From the NCBI GenBank assembly GCA_023079485.1, contig CM041084.1, positions 124,596,292-124,660,291 of the forward strand: a stretch of DNA of 64,000 bases, in the 5' to 3' direction. How positions within the stretch are numbered: position 1 is the stretch's first letter; every line of letters starts with the position of its first letter. A program made the translations under genes and the position numbers. Under the pieces are notes generated by a model, which was not told the DNA's origin, made no database searches, and was given only the letters and a program-made list of their open reading frames with translations. The stretch is from Archilochus colubris. Its lineage: Eukaryota; Chordata; Aves; Apodiformes; Trochilidae. This document shows positions 48,001 to 61,900 of this stretch, in pieces.

Positions 48001-51000
48001 ATATTACAGGTAGAACTATACATGATATCCATCTCCATTGGCCTAGCACTGTCAATGCAGTTAGCACTATTGCCTCAAGTTGTCCTCTAGTTAATCTCAA
48101 ATCTCAAAGTCTCAAGTCAGATCCAAAGGTTAAGCTAAGGAAAAAAAAAACAAACTTTTTTTCCACACATAGCATTTCTACCCAACACTGCTCACATAGT
48201 CTCAGTCTAAGTGTCTAGAGTAAGTACAATTCAGTCACAGAAAAAACATTTTTACATATTAAAAAAGGTGTGAATATAGTTTGAAAATATCTATTCTTGG
48301 AAATCTAAAAGGATGCCAAGGGCCTCAAGTCCATTCCATTCAGTTCAAATTTATTTGCACAGCAGGACCTGTCAAAGCTTTTCTTGGGCTTTGTCATGAT
48401 TTCAAAAATTCTTCCATGCTTCCTCTTTCTTCAAAAAAGGCAACAAGAATCTTGGCATAACTAATAGCCACAGCATAGCTGAATAAGACAAAGAGTGGCT
48501 AAGACTTCCTGGGTTTAGACACTTGTACAACAGTAAAACTGATCAGTGTGAGGATACTGTGGTTTACAGGGCCATAGTGCACTCTCTGCACCAAGAGCCT
48601 TGATTTCTCTAGCAGTGAAACTGGGGATGGAGCCTTCATTTTTTTCCAATTAATAACCAATTACCAGATATTTAAACTCAGGTCCTGCAGTAAGTGCACA
48701 CTTTACCACCACGTTGCTCTGCAGTACAGCGGGGTCAACAACTCATCTGCCTTCAATATATTTCATTGCTTTTGGCTGCACACACTCCTTTATGGTAGGT
48801 CCATCACAGGTTGGAAAACAGATTTCTACAACACTGCGTGCCGCAAGACATGGGAGAAAAGGAGGTTGGTGCTGTCAAGAAAAGCCTGTGCTTTCTTTCA
48901 GAATAGGTTGTGCTCTCCCTCAGGGAAACTTTCAGCTGCTCCACGCTAAAATGTTATTTTTACCCTTAGGAAGTATTCAGATGCAACTTGAATACAATTT
49001 TTGAAATTACACAGACCCAAGACACAGGCTCAATTCATTGATAAAATAAGTTTCTAGTAGGAGCATTTTCTTTGATTTTCTCCTGATTCTCTGAAGCAGA
49101 CTCTGTCAAGATATAAATTTTGGTCAAAAAAAAAAATGAAACTAATAACCGTGTCATGTTTCATGCTTGTTAAAGGCCTCTGTGCCTCTCAGAGGTAGAT
49201 TAGTTTTTCTACATTTTATTTGAAGGACATGACTACAGCTCTAATTTCTTATAAAACTTCCTAGGCATGAGTCTGTTCAGAGCCTCCCCCAAAGTCTATC
49301 CAGGATGACACAGAGGATCCATGGTGTATGTCACATCAGTCTGCAGAGCTCAAATAACGGCTTTAGTAGAAAGCCAAAACAGCCACTCATGAAGCAAGCC
49401 CATTAATTTTATTGTTCCATTCTCTCTCACTTCTTTTTATTCAACCCTCATCTTTTCCTGTGTCTCATGATTCCTAAACCTATTAACTGCTTAGACTGGA
49501 TTTCACTACTTTTTTACCACATTTGTACAATGGGCTCTTCTGTAAAAGAAGGTGTTTGGAATATTTTGGTCTTTTCTAAGAAGGAAGCACAGGAACAAGA
49601 TGAACAATAGCTGCCTCTGACACCTGAAAGTACAAATGCTGGCTCCAGAAAGCATTACCATCCACAAAGCACCTATGACTAGGAATACCACACAATTTAA
49701 GGAAAATATTCTTAGCGAACCTCCAAGTCACTTACTTGGAATAATTTCAAATGAGAAATATCTTGCTTGTGTAGTAGTTTCCATCCTAGCAGACCACCAT
49801 TAGGAGATGTCTCTCTGTCTTGTTCTGAAGGTTTAGCTTAAGCCTTCCCTGTCCCTTGTAAGTGAACTGACACGAGCATATACACAGCTCTCAAGGGATG
49901 CAAGCCACACCAGCAATCCTCCAAAATATATTTCTAAGGCTTGCTCTTGGGAGTAGAGACTGAAGCATACCATGGCACTCACTGTCTGGCAGACCTGCCC
50001 AGGTTCCTGTTATCTCCAGTTTCCAACTGATCCCTGTATCGGCATCATGGGCAGGGTGTTGCCTGTTCCCTGTCTGGGAATAACACACACCTCTGGGCCA
50101 CTTCTGCTGGCAGCCATGCCCTCCCCAGCAGGACACTCACAAGGCAAAGCAGCAAAAACTTGAGATGGCCGGGGAAAAAGCCAAGTTGCTTCCTAATGAC
50201 AAGTAAAGAAGACTGTAGGCATGGAGGCATGGCACTGAATAGTGCAGGTTTGCTTTCCTTTTGTTGTTCCTTTTTTTTTTTTTTTTTTAAATCTAACAAA
50301 GGGCAGTTAACATCTGGAAACTGGCTGTTTGGCTCAGGCATGCATGGAGCAATTGGAGAGTTCAGGCACTGAAAAATTCTGTGTAGGAACGAGTCATTTA
50401 CTAGGACCATTTTTAAGATGGCAAAAATACCTAATTAAAATATTTAGAACTCAATCTGTGGTTTAATCAGTTGCAGATTTTCCACATTTTTCATGGGAGT
50501 TGAGATTTGTTCTTTCCCTGCTTTAATTTTGTTTCTTTCAGTTCCTTGTGAAACTTTTGCCACGTGCTTAATTTTTTTGTCCATGTCTTTGTTTCCCTTA
50601 ACATTTATCTGCTCACAACTTGAAAACTTTAGACCACTGCTTTCTGTTCTCTGAGTTTTCTTATCTATTTATTTAAAAGCCTGTTGGCTTTTTAAAGACC
50701 TATCAGCTAGTGTAGTGTCACACAATTGCTCCTAGAGGTGATGAGTATTTTACAGTCATCTCAGGGTTTTTAAGACATGATCTATTTATTTTTTTGACTG
50801 AGTTTTTAATTAATTCTCCTTTACCTAGCACAGGACTTTTGTTAGTTTGCTGGCTGTTGTGGAACTGACTTTGATAATGATGTGTTAAATGTGATTGTTC
50901 TGCTTTGGAAGGCATAATTAATACTGCTCCAAACGTGTAGGAGATGTCTCACCATGCTGAATATATTATGACATTATATTTTCAAGTTCAAAATGTTATC

Positions 51001-52498
51001 AGTTTTCTGCCTATCATTGTTATTTCCATTAAATATTTTCCACCAGATCACAAACCAAACAAGTAATTACCCTTCCTTGTTACTCCAGTATCCTTTTAAA
51101 TTTTCCTCCTTTACGATCCCTTCTCTTCATTACAATTCACAATTTTGTCAGGTTTTTTTTCCATCATGTTGCACTCTTTCAACAAAGCTCTGAAGTTAAG
51201 ATACCTCAAATAAACAAGTCATTCAATACAGAATCACACCATCTATATAGTATGAATCTGCATCAATCTCAGTTTACAGGGTTTTCCTCTGCTTTGTATC
51301 TTCATTTTCATGTATTTGCCTTTCTTGTTGTTTTAGAGTCCCACTCTTGATCTGGAAGAACACACATGGCTGAAGTCAAATCAGTGAGGTGGCATCTTCA
51401 TAATTAAACATGTGTACAGGTATTTATACATATTGTGCCATTGAAGAGCAGTTTTTGGGTTTGATTTTGCATCTGTTTTCCAAAGGTTTCCCAAACCCTG
51501 GCTCATTACAGCTGACATCTGATAACTACCTCTTCCCTGTCAGTCAAAGCAACCCTGGTTCTTGTCCTAATGCTAAAGATAACAGGTTTGCTGAACTGCT
51601 GTCTGCTACCAGCCCGTATCTACCCTGCCATCTGCTTTATACTATCTGCTTTATTCTAATCCTAAAAAAAAACCCCTCTCTTGCAAATTCCTGTTCTATT
51701 GCTCATGTGATTACTAATCCAAAATCCAAGAATGTTTCTGCTGTCAATCAAGCCTTACAACTGTTTGGAGGGGCTTCTGTTCTGAACTCTCAGCAAGGTT
51801 AGTCCTGTCTAGGCATAACTAAAAATATGTGTTAGAAAGGAAAGAGTGGCAAATGGTAGTGATATGCATGGGACTTGAGTAAAGTCATGGCAAGAAGTGG
51901 GGGCTTTGCCTGTGGAAAACATCCAAAAGAGTGTGAATTAGCTTCTGCTACTTGCTTCCATAGAAATCTAAACACTGCTTTTCAGACATGTATGAAATGA
52001 AAGCATAAATACATTGCATTGTTAGAATTTACTGAAGAGGTTTGGTGTGCTTAGCGATTACTTCATTCATCACTGTGTTTTGAGGACTTCTTGAGCTCCT
52101 TTGCAAAAGCAGAAGGGTGTCCCTTGTAAGTTCACCTCTAAAAATTTTCTGCAACAAGGCCAGAACTCAATTCAATCCATAGCAATGAGACAGCTACAGT
52201 GCTACAGTGAAAAATGTTTTATGGCATCTAATCTTCCCTCACCCTTCAGGACTCTTACCTTCCTTTTATTCCCCAAATCTTCTACCACCTCTGCCCCTCT
52301 TTGAAGAAGCTCCCGTCTTCATCATCTTTTCATCTCCACCTTGGCTCTGTTCATCTCATACAAACAACTCTATTGGAGTATTATGTCTGTGATGCTCACA
52401 TTGAGATTGATTTATTTCCTCCAGATTTGTCCCCTCATATGCCAAGTAAAAATGCTGTATTATCTTTTTTAACATCTTCTCATTCTTTTGAAAGGAAT
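45056..52498. other. Single-copy AT-rich non-coding DNA
   Basis: No gene, RNA gene or recognised repeat body is visible. The longest frames are 130 codons at 51410-51802 (plus) and 121 codons at 50045-50410 (minus). The latter is stitched together across the T18 run and is an artefact. Words near 46159-46180 (TCATAGAGTTCAAGGGTGG) faintly recall a reverse CR1 end but do not continue. Numerous short T-rich and A-rich patches occur. Confidence 0.7.
50271..50288. repeat. Poly(T) run, T18
   Basis: Eighteen consecutive T residues are read directly. On the opposite strand this is a poly(A) run. No retroposed body preceded by a target-site duplication is recognisable. Confidence 0.95.
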
Positions 52499-52510
52499 TC
52501 AGGAGGCAGT

Positions 52511-52710
52511 GAGAATAGGATAGGATATTATAGGATAAAGAAAGGGAAAGGGGATAGGGAAGGGGAAGGGGGAGGGGAAGAGGAAGGAGAAGGGAAAGGG
52601 GAAGGGAAAGGGAAGGGGAAAGGGAAGAGGAAGACGAAGGGGAAAGAAAAGGAAAATGGAAAGGGGAAGGGACATGGAAAGGGGAAAGGGAAGAGAAAGG
52701 GGAAGGAAAG
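52511..52710. repeat. Polypurine tract of (GGGAAA)-like units at a CR1 tail
   Basis: About 170 bp from 52540 consist almost wholly of G and A on the plus strand, in units such as GGGAAAGG, GGAAGGGGAAG and GGAAAGGGAAG, with only scattered T and C interruptions. It starts with AATAGGATAGGATATTATAGG, which resembles a decayed reverse-complement CR1 octamer tail, and it ends where minus-strand CR1 begins. The tract therefore probably grew from the CR1 3' microsatellite. Long purine mirror-like tracts can form triplex (H-DNA). Frames of about 70-190 codons rich in Lys-Gly on one strand and Phe-Pro on the other are low-complexity artefacts. Confidence 0.9.
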
Positions 52711-52945
52711 AATAATGTCTGTTGGAAAGGACCACAACAATCAATTAGTCCAACTGCCTGATCAATTCAGGGCTGATGAAAAGTTAAAGAATGTTACTAT
52801 CTGGACACATTCAAGGATCTTCATATCCTTCTTAAACTGTAAGGCCCAAAATTGCACACAGTGCTCAAGCTGAGGCTGCAAGAGGGATAATCACCTCTTT
52901 TGACCATCTGGTATAACCCTGGTTATACTGTGTTTGATGAGCTCA
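52711..52945 (-). mobile_element. CR1 LINE fragment, minus strand, diverged
   Basis: On the plus strand GTTGGAAAGGACCACAACAA, followed by AATTAGTCCAACTGCCTGATC, is a decayed form of the reversed CR1 3' end ('GTTGGAAAGGACC..AGATCATC.AGTCCAAC'). The next section, GGCCCAAAATTGCACACAG then TGCTCAAGCTGAGGCTGCA, with GGGATAATCACCTCTTTTGACC, is the pattern of the more upstream CR1 region in reverse. A deletion probably joins the two parts. The inner end, near 52945, is uncertain. The polypurine expansion on its left sits where the octamer tail should be. Confidence 0.75.
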
Positions 52946-55900
52946 GGAAAGAAATGGTGTAAGTTCATTGCATTTGGTTACTGTTTACAAAATGTTTTCT
53001 CCTTATGTAGTCAGGTATTATGCATTTGGTGCATCTTGTCAGCCCACAGTGGCCCTGACTTCAGCCTTGGCACAGTTCCAGAATTGTTCCAGTACTTTTA
53101 AGCACTGGAGGAAGCTGAGGACAGGCAGACAGCAGGCAAGGGTGTTGCTTAGATAAAATCTGTGCACTGTACCTGCACTGGAGGTCTTCTTTAAATGTGT
53201 CACACAATACAGCAGCTATTGCTTTTTAAATAAAAGCTCAGTTTTAGCCTGGACAGATTTGCATGAAATGCAAACTATCCTTTCCTTTTGCTGAAGAATA
53301 ATGCTACTTAATATATATTTAAGATTTAATAATTTAAAATGTTCTTAATTTTCTTGTTCATTATGTTTTACAGTTTAAAACAACTGATAAAACACACAGG
53401 GGTTGTTGATGTTCTCTGAGATAAATCCAAGTTATAGAATTTCTCTGGTTTGATGGTTTCTATTTTAAATTTTTGGGTTTCTCTGTATTATGCTTACCTC
53501 GACTAATAGTAAATTAAAAACCTCAGTTAATATCAATATAAATTGACATTCAAATATTTTTCTCCATTGTTACTATGGTCTTCCCTTTGCTGAAAAAGTA
53601 ACTTGTTCAACTATTTCAAGAGACACTGAGCCTTTAAGCAGCTAGTAAATTTACAGGGCTAGCTATCCTTTGTATATTTAAAAAAAATAATGCTGAAACA
53701 AAACTGGCTGAGGGAGAGGTACAGGAAAGATTCTTTTAATAGAGTTTTATACTGTTGAAGAGCATGAGTATAATTCCTCTTTTTTTTCAGCTAGATGCTT
53801 GCAATTACTCACCACACATTTCAAAGCAGGTTCAAACCTCCCAGTTTAGCAGCCTCCCTTATCACTCAAGCACCAACTCCTTCCTGCTGCACCCCTGTGC
53901 TGAACCTTGACCTGTGGAGATTAGCTCTGCCTGGAGAAAGGACCAGTTTGGTTTCCCACCCCTTTTGATCTAATCTTTTCTTCTCAGACTTTAAGGGAAA
54001 ATACCAGAAAGTGCAGTACTGGTAGTACTTTGGTGATTTTTCTGTACTTTCCTGCAACAAAATAGTATTTAAATGGGAAGAGAAATAGTATTATCAAATT
54101 GTAAGTGATGATATGGTACCAGAAGATAATCAGCTGTTGTTGAAGTTAAACATTTGTTAAACTGATGGCAAAACCACAAGGGCATTACTGTGCCTTCTGG
54201 ACAAACATAGTCAGAAGATGATAACATAACTGAGGATTTTATGTTGAATGCAAAATCAAGTCATAACACAGCAAAACTTCTTGAAAAGAATTGTGTAGAT
54301 CAATAAAAGAGTTTTTATTTCTTTCCCTTATATCTAATATTGCTGTCCATTTAGATACCAGTTACTGCCTTCTGGCTAGAACAGCACAAATATTGATGTT
54401 TACATGTAGTGGAAGAAAGAACCATATTTATCACAGCATTGGCAAATACTTCAGTGTAATACTTTTGCCCACAACTACACAAACCCATAACAGAATAAAA
54501 CAAAAGTAAATTAATTCTAGAACAATGGAATCTGACCCTCTTTGAATTCCAGCTCCGTATAAGACGGACAAATTAGACTTTCAGTTCTGAATACCTTTTA
54601 AATAAATACAGCAGATCCTACTTTTATGTACTTTTATCATTGTGGATATACTTCCTTGATTTCATGAGAAATAAAACTGAACTCTGACATATGGAGCATG
54701 AGCAAAACTACGTGCAGTTATCTCACTTCCATGGCTCATCAGACTCAAATTTTTCAAGATTTTATTCACCAAAAAGGTGAATTTGACACTGGGCTTGAAA
54801 ATATGCAAAAAAGTAGGCTTTATTCCTTCAGAGGAACACAGATGCCAATAGGTTATATGGTTGTACAGGAAATCAGCAGCAGAGGCCAAGACAATGCCTA
54901 CCAGATTTAACCCCATGTACAGTGCCCTGATCCACAACTCCTTTGCTTTAACCATTATCTCATTTCTCTTCAGTTTCCTAAGTAGTCTAAGAACAAGATA
55001 CTCCCAAACTTATAACTATTGCAATTCCTATTTATCTTTTCCAGAGATTATCAAACTGAAGTATCCTCCTCCAAAACCTGACAGAATATTATTCAGCACT
55101 CCCCTCCCCTGATATCTGCATGCATATTTCACCTTTGCACCCTCTCCAGTTCAAACATTCTCATCTAATTAGTCACCCAGTTCTGTAGCTTGGCACTCTC
55201 AACAGGCTTGAAAATTGCTAAGCATCGAACACATGCTTTTGGCCACTTGCCCTTTTAAAATCCAGGTTGTGAATTGATTATCTCAGTCTGACCTTGACCA
55301 AATCCATGCAGCTGTGAGCCAGGGCACCAACTAATGGACATGAATAACTCCCAGTTGCTCAGGTGATTTCGTAAACAGACAACACTCTTTATTACATATA
55401 TGAACCTGCATTGCATTTTATCTAACAGCTTAATTGTGAATCAACAACACACAGATTTCTAGGAGGTGTTTTGACCTTTAAGTATTTGCCAACTAATTAC
55501 AATCTTCATGCACCATATTGTGCTCTGAATTTGAACATCTGCTCCATGTTCTAGATGTTCTGGAAACTGTATATTTTTGGTTTGCAGTTTCACCCACCTG
55601 AACAAAAGCAATGCCATGCCAGGACTCACATGCTTCCCAGAACTGGACATACAGTTTGCTGTGAGAACAAACATAAGTACATCCTCAATATTCGTGTGGG
55701 GGAGCCAAACCTTCCATCAGCCACAAACTCTCCTCTCTACAAATAAACTGTTTGGCTTTACCTTACTACAGTAGTATTCAGAGGCTAGATGTGAGCAGTC
55801 CTTCTAATGAGCCATCACTTCTGCAGAGACTATTTGAATTTTATCTTGTGCAGAAAATCAGAATAGAGGGCTGCATGTGCTTTGTTTTACTGAAGCTTTC

Positions 55901-58900
55901 AAGTTGCTCAGTGAACTGTGATATTTAAAGAAGCTTGACTCTGATAGCTTTGTGTCCCATCAGATGTTCATCAAAACCAGTGCTTAAAGCAAGGATCCCA
56001 TTGCTGTCTAAATAGCTGTGTTAATGAACTATAAGCAATACAAGATGACATGGCCATGCTGCACCATTTTGTCCTCTCCTTCAAAACTTCATTCCTTCTC
56101 CTGAAACCCATTTGCAGCTCCAAAGCCTTTGGTTAGGGAAGAAAACTCCAAAAAGAAAATCCCAATGTTTTGGGATCCAGCTCAGCCTTCAGGTTCACTC
56201 CCATCATTAAACAAAACTAGCCAACAATAATACCCGTTTGAACTTGTATTAGCAAAATTTACTATTGTAATTTTTTTGCAAGCTGTGAATTTCTTAAATG
56301 CAACTGGCCTTTCAATGTGCTAAATTTGCTAGAAGGCAGCAGAGTGAGATGGATTCTGGACATGCCTTAGTGTCTGGATGGGCCTGTAATGACCTTTCAT
56401 TTGGATATAAAGGTCTGTCAATGTTGGGAATTAATGTAGTGAAATACCAGGGGGGAGGTGTGTGTGTGAAGGGGAAGGAAAAAGATGTTAATCTCAATAA
56501 AACATGGGGTTAAGAACAAGAACCAGGAACAGTTAAAGATGGAAGGATGTGTCGGCATATGAAAGAGAGTTTAAAAAAATACTACAAAAAATTAGGTTGG
56601 TTTTGATCTTATTTGGGTCATTTAGGGCATAGAAGGTAACTTAGAAACATGATAGAACTCATCACAGTGAGTTCTCTGACAAGCATCTATGGCTTTGTGA
56701 AACAGCATTTTTCACTGGTGAAAATCTGCTCTGATTCACCATAATGTAAATGGCTCCATCTTGTTTAAATACATTTATTATCAAAAGTACAGTCCCAAGA
56801 TGGAGTTCTGAAGTGCTTAGAAGCAGGTACTGCAGACCTCAGGTTGTGCTTCTCTATTTGGAAGAGGGAGCAGGAAACTAGATACTGAAATATGGATTCA
56901 TTGAGCAAAAGGAAAATTAGCACATCCAGATACAAATATCTGATACAAATTATGCATTTTCTCTGTCGTTTGAGAAGGTAGCTTTGCATTTTTAGCTTTG
57001 AGTTTGGTGATCTTTGCTATTAGAGAGGACTCCCATAGATTCCCCCCAAGAAACCTGTTCTCAAAAAGCTTCAATGAGCAAAATAATACTGAAAGAATAT
57101 TTTCAAAATACTGACCCCCGAGAAATCTTCCTAGAATAATCTGAGTCTTTCCAACAGTCATATCCTTGTTGTCCAGTTCAGCTGCAAATTTCAATATACT
57201 ACAGAGCTGCAGCAGACTAAGTTACCACTTAACCTACCCATTCCTTGCTCTATCCATCTTTTCACTAAATTGAATTTACTTTGGATACACTTACTTAATA
57301 AAATCATCTCAGGTGCAAACACTCCAGCCTCAGAGAGAAATAAACAGCCCAGTGTTAGCCAGGGAGAGAGAACAGATTTGAAAGTACATGATACAGAGTG
57401 AAAAGTTAGTCAGCACAAGAGTTCAGATTAAAACACAAGCCCAAAGACAAATGACAACTTCAGCAGAACAAAAATAACTAGTTTGACTACACTATTGCAA
57501 GTGTGGGTCACCTTCTAATCTTTCTGTCACTTGGCTAAGCCATGTGGTTCTCTCTCTAATGGAATATTAATCAGGTTTAGATGTAATTAGTAAAACCAGT
57601 CATCACACAAACATGTAAGACAACTCTCAAAAAGGCTCTCATTTGGCCTTCTAATTACTGTGCAATGAACCTGCACAGCTGTCCCTAATAGTGGCTGTAA
57701 CTATTATTCAGCAAGGTTTTAAAGAAAACATTAACAGGCAACACGTGCACGCCATCAACCATGCGTACTCACACAGGTACAGCCTGAAGGTCACTCAGAA
57801 CACCAAGTTTGTTTTTTTAATCCATATCTCAAAGGGCTTGGAACTCATTGGCTGCCCTGGCAGCAGAGCTTGCTGGGGCCATGCGTTGTTCCCATGTTCC
57901 CCACTGTGACTCATGGGGAAAGCAGCAGCATTTGCTCAGCCAAATTTGATGAGTGCTGGGCACCAAATATATTCTCAGATGATTTTCCAAATTGCAAGAA
58001 TCCAGCAAGGCTCTCCGTGCTTTTTTTATTTTATTTTATTTTTTCTTCACTTTTTCTTTTTTGTCCACTAGTGGAAGCATATAAACACTCTCAGCAATGA
58101 TGAGATTCTCATGGCTTAAAATAATTATGCATTAGTCTCTGGAGCTTAATATATCAATTTAATAGTACCTCCCTCCTTGCCTTCTGGCCACAATATATCT
58201 ACAGTGACCATTCATTAAGTGGCAGCATGCTATAGACATTAGTTTTATAGCAAAACTCTTGCACATTACTTAGAGCACTTTCATCTGTGTCCCATTAAAT
58301 TAACTGCCTGGATAATTGCAATATTGCATGGAGACATTAAAGTTCAGTTTAAATCACCTAAGTCAACACACACAGTTTCACTGTGAGAAGTGGAATTTCA
58401 GTCCAAGACCTGAAGTTTCTGAAAAAATTGTCAGCTGGTTCCATATCTTGTGTCCAATAAAAAATAAATGTTTCATGTTGAACACTAGTGTTCACCAACA
58501 GACTTGGAAAGCTGAGATACAGATTGCCTGCCTTGCTTCAAATACATCCCTTCTGACACACTCTTTATTACTGCAGTCCAGAAGGTACTGAACAGCATCT
58601 TAGCCTACTTTATGTACCTAGATATGAGATAGGTGTAAAAAATGGTGAAAGCCTGCTGTATGTCCAGATCTCCAATCTCAGTAATGTTTTTTGTTACATG
58701 TATTAAAAACTTGGAAGGAGCTACAGCTCATTGCCAGGTTTCTGCTGCTTAAAAATAACGATAAGTGGCAAGAATCATAGGGAGGAAGAGAGGGAGGAAG
58801 GAAGGACTGCACAGAGGATCAGAAAGAATATTTTTTGTGTTTAGTCATTACACATGACTAGCAATATTTCCAGAAATGAAAATTTAATTTAAAATGTACT

Positions 58901-61900
58901 CACATCAAGAAAGAATGATTTTCCATAACTATATTCACTAGGTTGTAGGTGATGGATTTTAATAATGGGAAAAAAAGATAAAATTTTTTGGCACATGCAA
59001 CTCTTAATCTTACAAGTAAGTAAATATTTGAATCAACCATGTCAAAGCATGGCTCATAGCCACAAGTGTATGGAGTGAGTGAGGCTCAGCTCTTGTTCCA
59101 AAGTCCATGGCTTCGGCCCATGTATGCTAAAGATGTAGGAGTGTGGTAAAAGCAGAACAAACAAAATCCTCATAAAAGTTTATTGCACACCCTGATCCAG
59201 CTCTCATGATCTTTGGCAAAGGGTGATTGTAATAACCTATTCCTTGGCCCACATTGTACTGAAACATTCACTCATCTCACTTCTTTTCTCCTTCCTCTCT
59301 AGAAATTCTCTGGTAAATGTAATGAACGATGCTCAGCAATTGTAAGAGCTACCTGATGTGTAGACACAAAGAATTACCCGAGACACTTTCTCAGCTATGA
59401 AGAGAGAAAAACTGAAACATAGAAGATGGTAGTAAACACAAAACATTCATATGATGCTTTTCTCAAAGAGATTTGGTACAGCAGCTCTGCAGGGGGCTCA
59501 GGAAGGGCCAGGTGAGCAGCAGCATGGTGCAGCTGGGTCCCAGCACTGACAGGGAGACTCAGGCTGGCAAACATTTGTACCTCTCACATCAACATGCCAA
59601 AGGCTTCAGGAGTACAGGGATCTCCAGTGTGCTGCCCCAGATCAATTTTCGAAGTGTGTCCTCAAAGAAGGAAGAATTATAGCTAGATCTGCAAAATAAT
59701 ACAGACCTAAAATATTTAGTATTCAGTACTCCTAAGAACAGGTAAAAATCCTGCCAAACCTGAGGTCCACAGCATTTTGCTTTGAGAAAACTGAACTTAA
59801 CCTAGATTTTGTCTAGGCTTAAAGGGGTGATGCTGGAGACATCTGATTCTGGGTAAGTGAAGTGACAAAGAGTCATTAACTGAGACCCAGTTTATTGGGG
59901 CAGATAGTGACTACTTTCATGATATATTAGATTTGGCCACATCTACAGAACCAGAAGATCTGTCATTTAACCAACATGAAGTTACATATTCTCACAGTTT
60001 AAATTGGAATTATTCATAGAAACAACTTTTCTCAAAGACACTTTGCTATTAACACTCTTTAAATGTCTTGTGTTAACACAAAGTAAGCCTTCAAGATTCA
60101 AAGGTGTAGCATTAATACAGATTGATAGAATAATGCTATAATTTTCTGTTATGCTGTTAGAAGACAGCAGATTATCGTGATTACATTAGTATAGCAAGGT
60201 TTGAGGGAAGTTATTTTTCTTCGGTTGCTGAAACTGGGAGAAAAATTTAACCAAACAGGTACAGTTTGGGCAAAACTGCAACCATCAGTTTAGCACAGGT
60301 TGAAAAAAAATACGTACAAAACCCCTGCACTGAGTTTAACTAGGTTATATTAATGAGCTAGACAATCTGAAAGAGAAGATGCTGATGTCTTTAGAGGACA
60401 GGGGAGTTTATGAAGAGATCAGAGAGAGAAGGAAAAAGGAAGATCTTCAGTGAAACCTTAAAGTGTGCAGACTGACATGGACTGGAGAGACTAAGATGTA
60501 CCATAAAAGCATCCCTATTCTGTGACTTTGAATCCTATCAGAATACTGATTTTTTTTCCTTCCTAGATTAATCTCCGTAAGGTGCTCCATGCCTCCCTTC
60601 TGGATCAGAAGCAGTTCAGAGATGCTCTATTTTATCTGTGAAAAATGCAGGATTTTGTGTCATAGTATTTATAAAGCGCTTATTTCAACCTTTCCTGCTG
60701 GATAAAGGCCTGATCAAATTAAATCTAATCCACTGATAAATGCTCTGTTTGTTGAAAAATCTTGAACTGAGTCAAATATCAAAAGCAACTTGAATCTGGG
60801 TGATCCTGATGATTCATTTACCAATGCAAATGATTTACTGCTTTACAGCTGGAAGGTTATTCCACTTTGTCTCAGTAATTTATCTCAGTCTAGTTGATAC
60901 TCACTATCAGGCAAATACTGGCACAGAATTCACAATGAGTACCCAGTAGAGCTGGTTAAAACCCAGCCTGGGATGGCAGAGTCAGGCTGAAATCACCACA
61001 GTTATCATCTCTTACTCACATATGAGCCAACTTTGGGAAGCATTGCCCAGCCTAATGCACATTTCAGGAGGGGTTTTTTTCCCCCTCTCTTGAAGCCATG
61101 TTCATATAGAATATAATTTTCAAAAGCAGCTTGTGGGAGACAGTTCTAGGTGACCCCAGGACAAGAGGGCAGAGGCTGTATTTAGCTGCAGGTTCTTGGG
61201 TCATGGGGAAGTCACAGTGGAAACGCTACAGCAGGAACAATTTGCTTGTGCAGGGAAGGATGGAGTGGGACTTTTCTCAGTAGTTTGGCAAGTTCCATTC
61301 AGGAAATCCCTACTCTCTGAGATGAAACATCATCATTTACTGAGCTACAAAGTTAGTTTTCCAATACAGTGCCGGATATCCTATCTGAAGATATCCTGTG
61401 GAAGCAGAATGAGCCTGGAAGAACTGGAGTGCAAATTAAGTCTCTTTGACTTCACCTTGGAGTCACCCTTTGCAAAACTTTACAGTTCAGAGATTGTTTC
61501 TAGTGGGCTATATGGGAACAGTCAGTACTTAACTCCATAGTATTTAGGGAATGAACTAATTAGTAAGCATGAAATAAAGAATATTCTGCCACTATAATAG
61601 TAAGAATTTAGAAACCAATGCTACTTACCTTTAAAAGGATTGTATTTTTACAAGCATTTAAACCCCACCCCCTCACATAAAATAGGTTATATTTAAATAC
61701 AAGTTACTCACTTTCAACAACTGAAATAATCTGAAAACATGGTATTCCTAACTCCCCCAAAATAGAAAATGACATTTAACTTCCCCCTGCCTCATTTTTC
61801 TTTCCCAGGAGATCTTTACAGACTCAGGATCTCCACACACTGCTAATTAGAACTAGGAACAAAACGTACCTTTCTGTCCTTTTCCTCAGAAAATACATCA

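Noticed and set aside
50045..50410. 121-codon minus-strand frame
   Set aside because: It crosses the T18 run, which reads as poly-Lys. The frame depends on a homopolymer and carries no domain.
52301..52873. 190-codon plus-strand frame and 70-81-codon minus-strand frames rich in Gly-Lys or Phe-Pro
   Set aside because: They are generated by the polypurine tract. The plus-strand frame also starts at TTG, and composition alone explains the lack of stops.
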